DNA of 15,289 bases from the NCBI RefSeq assembly GCF_000003605.2, contig NW_003149803.1, positions 1 through 15,289 of the forward strand, given 5' to 3'. Of this stretch, positions 1-8,709 are shown piece after piece; position 1 is the first letter of the stretch, and the number at the start of each line of letters is the position of its first letter. Below the pieces are notes generated by a model. That model searched no databases and had not been told where the DNA came from. It saw only the letters and a program-made list of their open reading frames with translations. The DNA is from Saccoglossus kowalevskii (taxonomy: Eukaryota > Hemichordata > Enteropneusta > Harrimaniidae). Both the position numbers and the translations under genes were made by a program.

Positions 1-870
1 AAAAATACAGTTTTTTAAGACCGTCGTTTTCACTGATTGTGGTTGCCCCGGATGCTCGCTCCGGAGAATATATATACTGGTATAATAGATGGAACAGTAG
101 ATACATTGATGGGAGAGACTGGAACACTATTTGATGGCAAAAACAAGTTGTGTTACAAGTTTTATGTTTTAATTTGTTGCTTGAATATTCACTATGTTAG
201 TTAGTTTATCAAGATACTAAAACAAGGTATTTATTGGCTATAGTAAAAAAAAAACATCCATCTGTCACAGCATGCCATAATTTTGCGATATTGCACTGGG
301 TATTTTTATGCTACCATATTAGAAAATGTGAAATCCAAATATGGAATGATTATACGCGTAAGCATCCTCTAATAATAAAAACAAACATGGCACCCTCCAG
401 GGTTTGACTGGCCCCCCCACTCAAAGAAGTTTGCTAAAAATCTGTCATAAATTTGTTGGATCTCGGCATTCTCATGATATAACATTGGGAGGAAAAGATG
501 TATAATGATAAGGTTATAATGAGGATACCGCAAAGTATGCACTCAGGCAGTACATGGTCGCATCAACCTCCACTGTGCGTCAGTCAATACTCCAGGTGTA
601 CTGTCTTCAGGAATACTTTGCGATATCTTCGTATATCATATTAGCTGATGTAGCTAAAACTATTTTACCATGATAATATTTAGCAATTTTTAGAAGTCCA
701 GCTACATGTGTACTGGATGACAGATTCAGCCACAATAGAACTCAAATCATCAAACACAGGATGTCTGATTACACCACTCTTTACAACTTTTACCATTGGT
801 AACTTGTTTAAATGTGGTCACTACTTTCTTGGAAATGACAGGTTAACACTCTTGCTAATTTCTATTTCAG
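1..870. other. Non-coding DNA upstream of exon A
   Basis: No convincing coding exon was found. The stretch is AT-rich and ends in the exon A acceptor at 861-870. It is either intron of the ARAP-like gene or flanking DNA. It contains one full hairpin-repeat copy (268-643). The open frame at 708-890 has low-complexity codon use and overlaps exon A in a different frame. Confidence 0.5.
268..643 (+). repeat. Hairpin repeat, copy 1 (H1)
   Basis: This stretch aligns over most of its length with the reverse complement of 10045-10440. Shared blocks include gcatgccataattttg, gggtatttt..taccatatta, aataaaaacaaacatgg, ccagggtttgac, aaagaagtttgct and gaggaaaagatgt. The last 142 bases form an imperfect fold-back: the arm at 502-553 pairs with 598-643, with cgcaaagtat and actttgcg as recognisable inner parts. 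No open frame spans it, so it looks like a non-autonomous dispersed repeat. Confidence 0.75.
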
Positions 871-942
871 TCATTATTATCTATTGGTAATTTTGATGAC
901 AATTTATCTGATGTGATGAATGTTGTTTTTGCAGGAGTTAAT
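871..942 (+). CDS. ARAP-like exon A (ankyrin segment)
   Basis: This 72-base exon follows a pyrimidine-rich acceptor (tctatttcag) and ends at a strong donor (gtaagtac). It reads as 24 codons, phase 0 at both ends: SLLSIGNFDDNL followed by SDVMNVVFAGVN. The second half has the look of an ankyrin helix ending in the 'G-V-N' turn that leads into the next repeat (compare LELLFSGADVN in ARAP1, from memory). No earlier coding exon could be recognised in bases 1-870, so the ArfGAP part must lie further upstream. The internal gcag at 931-934 is not used as an acceptor in this model because the longer exon keeps the frame and gives family-like protein. Confidence 0.7.
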
Positions 943-1034
943 GTAAGTACATGATTATTGTCAATTTTACTTTGTGATTATGTTAATTTATTACCGCTGT
1001 ATGTTAGAGCTATTTTTATGCCATATACCGGATT

Positions 1035-1118
1035 CTGCCGTAAATTCGCCCAGGGCAGTTCGGGTTTTTTAAAAAAAAAATTGGGACCAAGAAACCGCCC
1101 AGGGCGATTTTTCGGCAG
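1035..1118. repeat. Short GC-rich inverted repeat
   Basis: The arms ctgccgtaaattcgcccagg... (1035-1056) and ...cgatttttcggcag (1097-1118) are complementary at all but about three of 22 positions, around a 40-base loop with an A/T run. It looks like the core of a small fold-back element. Confidence 0.6.
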
Positions 1119-1442
1119 TTTTTTTAAGGTGTTATTTCAATCTTTTCTGATGCCTAAAAGTTTCGCCGTAGTCATTGACAAGAGTATTGATGTTTATTGC
1201 GACAAGCGTGAATGTTAAATTATTCTTCAAATGTTCAGTTTATCTTTTGAAAACAACTAATTTTTTTATTTAAAATCAAATCATGCCATTTTTCCGTCAA
1301 AATCCAAGCCAAAAGATCGTACAACAACATTGACAAATCTCTTTCATGCTGCGTTCAATAACATTAACATATTTAAATGAGCTATGGTATTTTGAACACG
1401 TTGGCATCATCCATCGTTTTCATTGGTTAATTATCGATTAAT

Positions 1443-1477
1443 TGACCTGTCAGGTCAAAGAACACAGTCTCAGGTCA
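1443..1477. promoter_or_regulatory. Cluster of AGGTCA nuclear-receptor half-sites
   Basis: TGACCT (1443-1448) and AGGTCA (1452-1457) form an everted repeat with a 3-base spacer, and a second AGGTCA follows at 1472-1477. AGGTCA is the core half-site of many nuclear receptors. Presence in an intron is seen; function is only inferred. Confidence 0.25.
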
Positions 1478-2086
1478 AACATGCGATCGGAATCATTCGC
1501 TTACGATGAAATAATTAAGTTGAAATTTATTTGCATTTCATAACAATTCAATGAATTTATTTTTTGCACGTTATTATAATCATTACTAGGTATTATATTA
1601 TAGCATTATCAATACCAGTGGATTTTATGATGTCATTGCAGCAGATTATTCGCAATAATGTATTACATTATTGAGCATCAAGGCCCTGTCCCATGGATAT
1701 GAATACAATGTTGATTTCGAAAACAATAAAGAAGAAACTATTGAAAATGAAGAAATATTGTTAGATAACAAATATTTAATACCACAATCGACATCAAATA
1801 AAATGGTCCATAACCAATAACAGCAGATTTCAATATCGAAATCAGTCAATATTCTGAAGGCATCGTCGTCGCCTTATCGTGTTGATGAAGTGAGGTTAAC
1901 TGAGGATAATTTATCCAAGCAAATGCGATAAACGAAATGGGGGTACAATGTATGTCTACGAGTACAGAGAGATGAATTTGTTCTGTTTTTGTACTACAAA
2001 ATTTGCGAAACGAGATTGACGAAAGACCGTCGTGACTCTTATTTCCTCGGTGTCGACTCCCGGTAAATGTAACAGTTCGGGCACAG

Positions 2087-2142
2087 TTTGTATAAATAAA
2101 TGAAAGTATCCGTGTTCCCAGGTGTGTATCTGTTTATTTATA
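2087..2142. repeat. Perfect 12-base AT-rich inverted repeat
   Basis: TGTATAAATAAA near 2089 and TTTATTTATACA near 2131 can form a stem around about 30 bases. It sits next to the CpG-rich patch, and its origin is unknown. Confidence 0.45.
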
Positions 2143-2159
2143 CAGTGAGATTAAAATCA

Positions 2160-2530
2160 CTGTTGGTTCTCCTTCTAGGATGGCTAACACCCACTGGCCC
2201 TCCGGTCATGTTCATTCGCCCGCTACGCTATGTTTGGCTTCATAGTATTCGTCAAATCCCCGCCCTCCCGTGAAATTTAAAATAATTATTACACAGAAAG
2301 AACAGTTGCCAATAATATCTACCTTGATTGTTTGAAAAAACTCGTGGGATGGTGTAATGATGCAACTATGTACATGTGCCCGGGTACGCGTCCCTACGCA
2401 CAGTCGATCCAGCTGGACCACGGCGGCGATCTAGCGTAGTGTAGTGCAAGCAGCGGTGGACACCGATACGGCGTACCAGTCCCCGGTACCAGTCACGGTG
2501 TGTCGTTCGCTCGGGCTATCACTGTAATGC
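2160..2530. other. CpG-rich patch in an AT-rich intron
   Basis: Many CG dinucleotides cluster here (for example gcccgctacg, gggtacgcgtcc, cggcggcgat, gatacggcgtacc), in sharp contrast to the AT-rich sequence on both sides. There is no long open frame with domain character. It could be an internal promoter or the remnant of an inserted element; nothing in the sequence decides between these. Confidence 0.35.
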
Positions 2531-2790
2531 TACTCCACATCACACATCAGTCACTCATTCACTCGCAATGTAAATGAGTTCAATACAATTATATTTGATG
2601 GATTAAAACTAGTTTCTTCCTTAGTTTGCCATATGAGATTGTGGAAACAATTTCCAGAAAGACATTTTAAATTATTCAGATTCACGGGGCAGTGACTTTG
2701 AAACTATTCCGTTCACTGTAGATTTTTCTCCAAATTTTTTCGCTTTTTAGAGGCAGCAAATCCACTGGTAATGCCAACGCTACAAAATAA

Positions 2791-2936
2791 TAACAATAAT
2801 GAACTTCCTGACAACCCATAATGGACTCAAGCACACTTTGTGCTCCATATATGTACTCGGCTAACGCCTCGTACATATATGTCGCACAAAGTGAGCTTTC
2901 GCCCATTATGGGTTGGCAGGTCGTTCATTATTGTTT
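2791..2936. repeat. Long fold-back element (146 bases)
   Basis: Two arms of about 65 bases (2791-2855 and 2872-2936) are nearly complementary around a 16-base loop. Matched blocks are aacaataatgaac / gttcattattgtt, acccataatgg / ccattatgggt, cactttgtgc / gcacaaagtg and catatatgta / tacatatatg. No coding content is visible. It resembles a MITE or other fold-back repeat. Confidence 0.8.
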
Positions 2937-3127
2937 AAATAATCCACAATTGTAAAACGCAGCATGACCGGATTGCGATACCGCGATCATTTGCTACTAA
3001 GCAATGCAGTTGCAGTCTGTTTTTATTTGAAACGTCTTTTACTAATAAAATGAAACAATATAATTGTATTTGGTGCACGAGGTTCGAATGATTCAGTGAA
3101 AATGAAATCCAATGAATATACCTTTTT

Positions 3128-3694
3128 AGCTCCGCTGTCGACTTTGTCGAGTGGAGCTTATCATATGAGTGATTGTCCGTCGTCGTCGTTTACTTTTTCG
3201 CCTTCTTCTTGAAAACTACAAGCCTGAATGCTTTGATACTTGGTGTATATGTACTTTGGGTAGACCTCTCTCAGATTTGTTCATTTCATGATCATATCTT
3301 CAATTCTCTAATTTTGGTGAATATTTTTTGTCATTTTTGGTAAAAAGTGATATTTTCGACTTCTTGTTAAAAAACGCAAGTCCAATTGCTTTGATATTAC
3401 ATATATAGGTACTACATGTGGACCACTCTCAAATTTGTTTATTTCATGATGATATCTTCAATTCTCTAATTTTGATGAATATTTTTGTCATTTTTGGTAA
3501 AAAGTGATATTTTCGTCTTCTTGTTAAAAACCACAATCATTTATGGTGAAAAATGATATTTTTGAATTCTAGTTGAAAACAGCAAGTCCCATAGCATTGA
3601 TACTATACATATTGTTCATTTTCTAATGATATCTTCTGTTCTTTAATTGAAATGTGCATTGCTTACAGCGGAGCTATCTCAGCCGAGAGGCTGC
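3128..3694. mobile_element. ~570-base repeat element with 11-base inverted ends and internal tandem units
   Basis: AGCTCCGCTGT (3128-3138) and ACAGCGGAGCT (3665-3675) are perfect inverted copies. The left end itself is an imperfect 31-base palindrome (3128-3158), followed by a cgtcgtcgtc run. Inside are two units with a period of about 158 bases (near 3203-3360 and 3361-3517) and a degenerate third to 3660, shown by repeats of ctttgat, aattctctaattttg and taaaaagtgatattttcg at that spacing. The right end continues to agccgagaggctgc. It has no transposase frame. Similar gtggagctta...gtccgtcgtcg repeats are, as I recall, common in marine invertebrate genomes; the family name is unknown to me. 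Confidence 0.7.
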
Positions 3695-3730
3695 TTGTTT
3701 CCTATAATTTTACCTTCAACTCGTCAAAAA

Positions 3731-3798
3731 TCAGTGAAAATAAATTCCATACAAAACACCCAAAAGTCTTTTTAGCAAAAATAATGTATTTTACAGTT
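3731..3798. repeat. Relic of the TA-bounded MITE
   Basis: The blocks cagtgaaaataaattcc and aataatgtattttacagt match, in the same order, the right arm of the element at 9687-9873. The left arm is not seen, so this is a truncated copy. Confidence 0.5.
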
Positions 3799-3916
3799 AT
3801 CAAAATGTAGCCAAATGTGACTACCCCTGTACATTTATTACTATGAGCTTATATCAGAAATTTTCTTCTAAAAGGAGAAATCAAGCTAATAAGTGTGTAT
3901 GTATGTATCTACAGGT

Positions 3917-3930
3917 GGGGGGGGGGGGGG
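3917..3930. repeat. Run of 14 G
   Basis: An uninterrupted G homopolymer about 105 bases upstream of exon B. Length may vary between individuals or be an assembly artefact. Confidence 0.8.
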
Positions 3931-4035
3931 TATATTTGTGTATGACAGTTACATGTAAATAAGATATAATAATAAGAAATGCTTACACATGTATTACCAT
4001 TTCTTTTATTGGTTTGTTGAACTTTGTTATTACAG

Positions 4036-4066
4036 TTAAATGTCACTAATGCAAGTGGAAAAACTG
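4036..4066 (+). CDS. ARAP-like exon B (31-base ankyrin micro-exon)
   Basis: The acceptor ttattacag and donor gtaagtgg enclose 31 bases. In phase 0 from exon A they encode LNVTNASGKT plus one base. Joined to exon A this completes the ankyrin loop pattern ...AGVN-LNVTNASGKT-A, close to the 'G-A-D-V-N...G-x-T-A/P' signature of ankyrin repeats. Introns of about 3.1 kb and 3.4 kb flank it. A 14-G homopolymer ends about 105 bases upstream. The small size makes this exon easy for gene finders to miss; support is the splice sites, phase and motif together. Confidence 0.65.
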
Positions 4067-4228
4067 GTAAGTGGAATAACTCTGTTTTCATTGATAATCT
4101 CATTTTGTACAGTCTCTTATTAGCACTAGAAATAATATTTGTTTAGGTGATAAATCATAGACTTCCTCTCTCTAGAGTCTATAGTTGAATAGATGATTTT
4201 CCATTCACTTGAAGAGCTTGTCTAATAT

Positions 4229-4290
4229 GTGAAAGAAATGAACATCTGCTGCGAAAATCGATTGATTTGATTTTGAAATTGAATTGAATG
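4229..4290 (+). repeat. Fragment of the ...catctgc.gc.aaaatc... dispersed repeat
   Basis: The stretch gaaagaaatgaacatctgct followed by gcgaaaatcg and tttgattttgaa matches the beginning of the copies at 5651 and 8005. Confidence 0.4.
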
Positions 4291-4401
4291 TCAAAATAGC
4301 ATGCTTTCAGATTGGTCATCACTGAGATACATTTACTCTTACTTGATTTACACGTATACTTGACTGTTTGTGCATAAAAAAAACATATTGCAAATATAGC
4401 A

Positions 4402-4455
4402 AAATGACTTGCAACTTTGCAAAACACTTTGGTCTTTGCCCAATCTAGACTTGTC
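4402..4455 (-). repeat. Inverted dispersed repeat, partner of 5145-5195
   Basis: The reverse complement of this stretch shares aagtctagatt, aagtgttttgcaaagtt and aag with 5145-5195 in the same order and spacing. The two copies could form a large stem in the pre-mRNA, with a loop of about 690 bases. Confidence 0.55.
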
Positions 4456-5144
4456 GGTGCCACTTGAGTGACGGACGCGGGGTTGTCGGTTTGGTGAATT
4501 GCAAGTATTACCTAGCGTGCTTTACAGCAACCATTCTTTATTTTTTTATAATTATATTGTAATTATTTTCAGTAATTTTTAAAATCACAAGTTGGGTGTT
4601 GCTAGATCTGTCATAAAATGTCAACCCCTCGCTCATTTTAGTCAGTTACAAAAATGGACTAGACATAATAATAATACCCCGTCATTTTCAAACTGCAGTT
4701 GAAAAAGTGATTCGATCAAGGAAGGCACTTCTGATTTGACAAAGTCCATCAAACCGTTATAATCAAGTATTCCACCTTGGTATAAAATCTGAATTTGATA
4801 CATAATGCACCAGTAATGTAAAAACAACTTTTAGTTTGGCCCAAAACTGTCGTGAAACTGCAGAGGCTCCCGCTAAGAATCTTTAATTTGAGCCTTCTCG
4901 CCAACGACGAGTTCATTAATACCTGGGGTTACTCAACACTCTGGAGTTGTTTTGTAAATTACGCTATGTCAGGTGGACTCAGATGGTTATCAAAATTTAA
5001 AATAACACTTTGAATGCATATACAACATATAACCTGTTAATATATGGTAACCAACGCGTGTCGTTTTGAAAACAGCGTTTTACCCGCATCTTGCAAGATA
5101 ATGGAATGATTCCAATTGTGGGCGTGCCAATACAACATCGCCAT

Positions 5145-5195
5145 CAAGTCTAGATTAGAAAAGACCCAAGTGTTTTGCAAAGTTCCAAGATATAT
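5145..5195 (+). repeat. Inverted dispersed repeat, partner of 4402-4455
   Basis: Contains aagtctagatt, aaagacc and aagtgttttgcaaagttc, matching the opposite strand of 4402-4455. The flanking similarity fades quickly on both sides. Confidence 0.55.
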
Positions 5196-5650
5196 TGCTA
5201 ACTGACTGTCCGAATAATTCTTAGAACGGCTGTAACTGATATTTGAGTGCATATATTGTATTCACTGACCTTTATTTTGTACTCACATTTTTTGCCAATT
5301 TCAGCAATAAGAATCAAATGGAGTGAGGATTTGCATTTCAAAAGCAAATTTCAGATACAGTATATATAATTATCATAAATGAGGGCTTTTATTTTTATTT
5401 TTGATGGAAACCTAAATTTTATAAAAAAAAATAACCACATTTTTACTTGATCTGTTCGATAAAAAAAAGCATTAATATTTTTTCTTGGTCTTAAAGAATA
5501 AATATGGATGATTTAATTTTAATTTTTAATATCTTTGTTTGATACTGCATGTTTTTTTAATTTATCACAAACTAAAAACATAGTTTTTGATGCTCATACA
5601 CTTGAGAATTCATGCAATGAAAAAATTAAACTATGAGATCCCGCAAGTTG

Positions 5651-5800
5651 CGTGAAAGACATATGCCAAACATCTGCCGCAAAAATCAAAATATTTGATT
5701 TTGAACTCAATTAACTTTTATTTGTAGCTAAATCGAAGGGCCGATCTTTGACAGGGGAATATTGCGTTTGAATACCATTACTTCATCAAAATTGACCACC
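5651..5800 (+). repeat. Dispersed repeat, best copy
   Basis: This aligns in the same orientation with 8005-8136: cgtgaaag, catctgcc, aaaatcaaa, then ctttgacaggggaatat, ttgaatacc, attac and caaaattga. The similarity may extend to about 6000. The open frame at 5762-6013 overlaps it and has no domain character. Confidence 0.55.
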
Positions 5801-6815
5801 ATCAAATGTGTATTACTGGTAGGCACGTTATTAAGCATGGAAATATCCCCCAAAATACTTTTGCATTTGTCGAATCCCATGCAATGTTTGTCACCACTAC
5901 GACGCTATGACCTTGTTTGTCCTGTTTTCACGTTTGATTTCATGCATAACGCGGTATCTCGCAGTGAACAGAAAATAGCCCATTGTTTTGGTATAATAAT
6001 CACGCACACATAATAGTTGTTTTTATTTGTCATCCAATCAATACTATACAGTGTACTTCAAAGGCAAAATAAATATCAAACAACAACAACAACAAATTAA
6101 AAAAGAGAATTAAAAAATACATGCATTACGCATTACATATTATTGATGGCTTTTTAATTTTATAGTGATAGTTTCTCTTCTTTATGAATCAAGTGCAACC
6201 TTCAATAGTAGTTAAAATGCTGTGAGTCAGGTTGTTTGTTCTTTTACTGTCAGTTGGTTTTATCATTGACTATCCTGTAAAATAGTTACATTGGAATTGA
6301 TGTGTGGTTAACCCTATGAACATCATTATTTTTCCTGCCATCCTTTTGAAGCCAAAAATTGCAGAGTTGTATTTTGGTCTGTAATTTCACTACAAGGTAA
6401 AAACATATTTTGTATTTTGTCAAACCAACTGTACATGTCAAGTGTTTGTGGTAAACATGTGCAATGGCTTGGTACACAGTGGGATTGGCACTCATAGAAT
6501 TTCTTTGTTTAGTAGATTTCCAACTTGTCTATTCTCAAAGTAATCTTAACACATTGTCATGAGATTGTCCTCATGCTACAATTATTCTGGAGTAGGAATG
6601 TTTGCAAAATAGAACACACATTTGCATTTTCTAAAAAACAATTCTGGTAATGAACTGAAGACTAAATTTGAAGAAAAGAAAATGTACACTTGCTCTACCT
6701 GTTTACTTAAACTCGGCACTTTGATGGTGAGTTTATTCTGTAAAATACCTAGGGTGAAATTGTTTTTATATGTTAAAGCTGTTTGAAGGGAAAAGTTATT
6801 GGTATAGTTTTTCAA

Positions 6816-6840
6816 CCCCCGCCACCCGCCCCCGCCCGCC
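6816..6840 (-). other. Potential G-quadruplex on the minus strand
   Basis: The + strand has ccccc, ccc, ccccc and ccc runs separated by one to four bases, so the minus strand has four G-tracts that satisfy the usual quadruplex pattern. A role is not shown. Confidence 0.45.
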
Positions 6841-7421
6841 AAGTTTCTCTTTGTAAACCCTTTAGTCATCAAAACTTGTTTTGCTAATTTTTTGTAATTT
6901 ACTTTAATTATTTGCATCTGCAAAATTATTACCTTTATAATCATAATCATTTGGGAATTAAAATCATGGGATTGATAAAAAATTGACAATAATTTTGGAT
7001 GCAAAGGTTTTTATTAAATTTTTATCAAACTTGGACATGTTAGTGCTCCAATTTAGCATCAGAGTTCAATTTCAATGTATTTGTTGCTTTAATACCTCTG
7101 CATCTGTTATGAGGTCATGTCTGTACTTTGGACTTTGTGATAGATGAGCTGTCTACACTGTGGTCTAAAATTTCAACCTTTGCAAATACGTGGGTTGTGA
7201 ATTGTACTACATCTTACTATGCAGGACAATATTGACATAACACTGTCTGCTGACACCATTTTGTCCCATTCATTTTTGCTATCCATAGAGACCTTCAGGA
7301 GCTGGTGAATTTCAGAATTTTTTATTCACATGGTCAGGACAATGGGTCAGATGACCAAAAGTAAACATACATTGTGATATATAAAACCCTTGAACTCGTA
7401 TTATTTTTTTTATTTCTATAG

Positions 7422-7462
7422 CCTATGAAGTTGCTAAGGAAACAAATCAACCATTGACAATG
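7422..7462 (+). CDS. ARAP-like exon C (41-base ankyrin micro-exon)
   Basis: The acceptor tttctatag and donor gtgagtaa enclose 41 bases. Entered in phase 1 (the G carried from exon B makes an Ala codon), they read A-YEVAKETNQPLTM and leave in phase 0. This is the first helix of the ankyrin repeat (xxLA...) and its end. In ARAP1 the corresponding stretch, recalled from memory, is LALAEQAGQTLQM, which aligns without a gap. The next intron is only 0.8 kb. Confidence 0.7.
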
Positions 7463-8262
7463 GTGAGTAAAACTTGTTACTTTCACTGTCAATTATGGTG
7501 ACATGACTTTCATGTTTATTAAGTTTTAAAAACATCAAAGTTCATATAAAATTTTAAAAATCATTAATGCCTGTGATTGTTTTTTGCATACAAACAAGTC
7601 TATCAACTACAGAAAGGCATTTTATATAAGGTAGACAAACATTTTGGACCCAGACATATTGGACTGTACACTTAAGCCACTGCTTTTTTCAAATACAGAT
7701 GTTTGAGCCATTGGTGTTTAGTGTGTTTTTAAAATATGTTTTAATTAATTTAATTCACCATATGAGACGTTTTTTAAACATTATGCATATGTGTTCGTCT
7801 AATTAATTTCACGATTGTTAACTTTATAGTTATTTATTATAACTATGTTTGTGGCTGTCAAGGATGTGATGCACTTTCAGACATGTACATTGTATTTAGT
7901 ATTTAGTATTTTTTACATACAGTTTCAAAACATATTACAACCAAAATATGAGAATATGTGTTTTAATAGGTGTCTTTCTATTATTTGTGAGATCTCGTGT
8001 ATTTCATGAAAGGTGAAAACTGAACGTCTGCCAGAAAATCAAACATTTCAATTTCTGTTTTTATAGTTCAACGTTGAAATACTACTCTTTGAGAGGGAAA
8101 TATAGCATTGATATACCCTTACCCTCCAAAATGATGTTGTTTTCTATATGAAGTGTTAGTCTTGCTGATATTCTTGTTCCGATCAGTAAATCCAGGTTGA
8201 ATTAATAAATTGTTGTCATAGCAATGCATATAAATGCGGTTTTTTTTGTGTGTTTTTTTCAG
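7463..8262 (+). other. Intron between exons C and D
   Basis: 0.8 kb, donor gtgagtaa and acceptor ttttttcag. It is AT-rich and contains the repeat at 8005-8136. Nothing else recognisable was seen. Confidence 0.6.
8005..8136 (+). repeat. Dispersed repeat, second copy
   Basis: Contains tgaaaggtgaaa, cgtctgcc, aaaatcaaa, ctttgagagggaaatat, ttgatatacc, cttacc and ccaaaatgatg, co-linear with 5651-5800. It lies in the intron before exon D. Confidence 0.55.
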
Positions 8263-8287
8263 GAATTTCTGTCACTGAACATTGGTT
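8263..8287 (+). CDS. ARAP-like exon D (25-base micro-exon)
   Basis: A long pyrimidine tract ending ttttttcag is followed by 25 bases and the donor gtgagtat. It is entered in phase 0 and reads EFLSLNIG plus one base, continuing the MEFL motif that follows the ankyrin repeats in ARAP proteins. A competing donor three bases inside (gttgtg) would be weaker and would break the frame with exon E. At 25 bases this is a true micro-exon. Confidence 0.65.
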
Positions 8288-8366
8288 GTGAGTATATATT
8301 AAATAAAGTGAAATATATTCTAATTATGGTTAATAACAGTGGAGGGGCATCAGATTCTATGCAAAG

Positions 8367-8498
8367 TTAAAGGACGGTGGTCGTCACACAGCACATGTTC
8401 AATGTTCATGTGAAAAAAACATGTATTTTACTGCATTGCATATGTCACTATGAGTCTCATATCAAGCAGGATGTTGTGCGACGACCACCACCCTTTAA
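8367..8498. mobile_element. TTAA-bounded fold-back (MITE-like, 132 bases)
   Basis: The arms TTAAAGGACGGTGGTCGTC... and ...GACGACCACCACCCTTTAA are inverted copies of about 28 bases with a few mismatches. Both ends are TTAA, which is the target duplicated by piggyBac-type transposases. There is no transposase gene. It occupies much of the short intron between exons D and E, and it creates a chance open frame that runs through it. Confidence 0.65.
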
Positions 8499-8574
8499 TA
8501 TTAATAATGGCTATGTGATGTCATTCATTCAACTTAGCAAGTTATCCAATGATATGGTACTTTGCATATTGCAG

Positions 8575-8709
8575 GTAACCAACCAGCAAGCATTACTGAT
8601 AGAAGACAATTACCATCTTTGCCACCAATTCAGATACCCAATGTATCACCTCAGAATACACAAGACGATTACAAAGGGTACTTGTATAAGACCAGTACAA
8701 ATAGAAAAG
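8575..8709 (+). CDS. ARAP-like exon E (linker and first PH strand)
   Basis: The acceptor catattgcag and donor gtgagatg bound 135 bases, phase 1 in and phase 1 out. The T from exon D makes a Cys codon. The exon then encodes about 45 residues: a linker with RRQLPSLPPIQIP and NVSPQNTQDD, then YKGYLYKTSTNRK. The last part is strand 1 of a PH domain, with the conserved Gly-x-Leu-x-Lys pattern whose Lys typically contacts phosphoinositide head groups. The Pro-rich stretch could be an SH3-type ligand, which is inference only. A reading frame in the same register continues past the donor but has no PH-like sequence, which supports splicing at 8709. Confidence 0.8.

Larger units (their letters stand above)
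943..4035 (+). other. Intron between exons A and B
   Basis: About 3.1 kb of intron with donor gtaagtac and acceptor ttattacag. It holds several separately listed repeats, a CpG-rich patch and a 14-G run (3917-3930). At 1659-1829 there is a short open stretch on the + strand rich in Glu and Asn codons, without flanking splice signals or a recognisable domain. Elsewhere (about 1120-2080 and 2940-3125) I see only AT-rich sequence. Confidence 0.6.
4067..7421 (+). other. Intron between exons B and C
   Basis: About 3.4 kb, donor gtaagtgg and acceptor tttctatag. It is AT-rich and holds three dispersed-repeat relics (4229-4290, 4402-4455 with 5145-5195, 5651-5800), a (CAA)n run near 6080-6096 and a C-rich block at 6816-6840. 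The minus-strand open frame at 6582-7004 has low-complexity codon use and no domain. Nothing else recognisable was found. Confidence 0.6.

Noticed and set aside
268-643. CRISPR-like or phage-type array from repeated hairpins
   Set aside because: Eukaryotic intron context, no regular short repeats with unique spacers; the three copies are dispersed repeats.
708-890. 60-residue open frame on + strand
   Set aside because: It overlaps exon A in a different frame, has no domain, and the exon A reading is supported by splice sites and protein pattern.
958-1218. 86-residue open frame on + strand
   Set aside because: It runs through the inverted repeat and an A run at 1035-1118; the translation is low-complexity and matches nothing I know.
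1659-1829. Acidic, Asn-rich open stretch on + strand as a possible exon
   Set aside because: No acceptor or donor in suitable phase, no link to the exon A-B junction, and composition explained by AT-rich DNA.
3060-3125. Possible tRNA-derived SINE because of ggttcgaatg (B-box-like)
   Set aside because: No matching A-box at the right distance and no cloverleaf could be drawn.
5762-6013. 83-residue open frame on + strand
   Set aside because: Starts inside a dispersed repeat and shows no recognisable motif.
6582-7004. 140-residue open frame on - strand
   Set aside because: Lys/Asn/Ile-rich translation interrupted by a Gly run from the C-rich block; no domain, no splice context.
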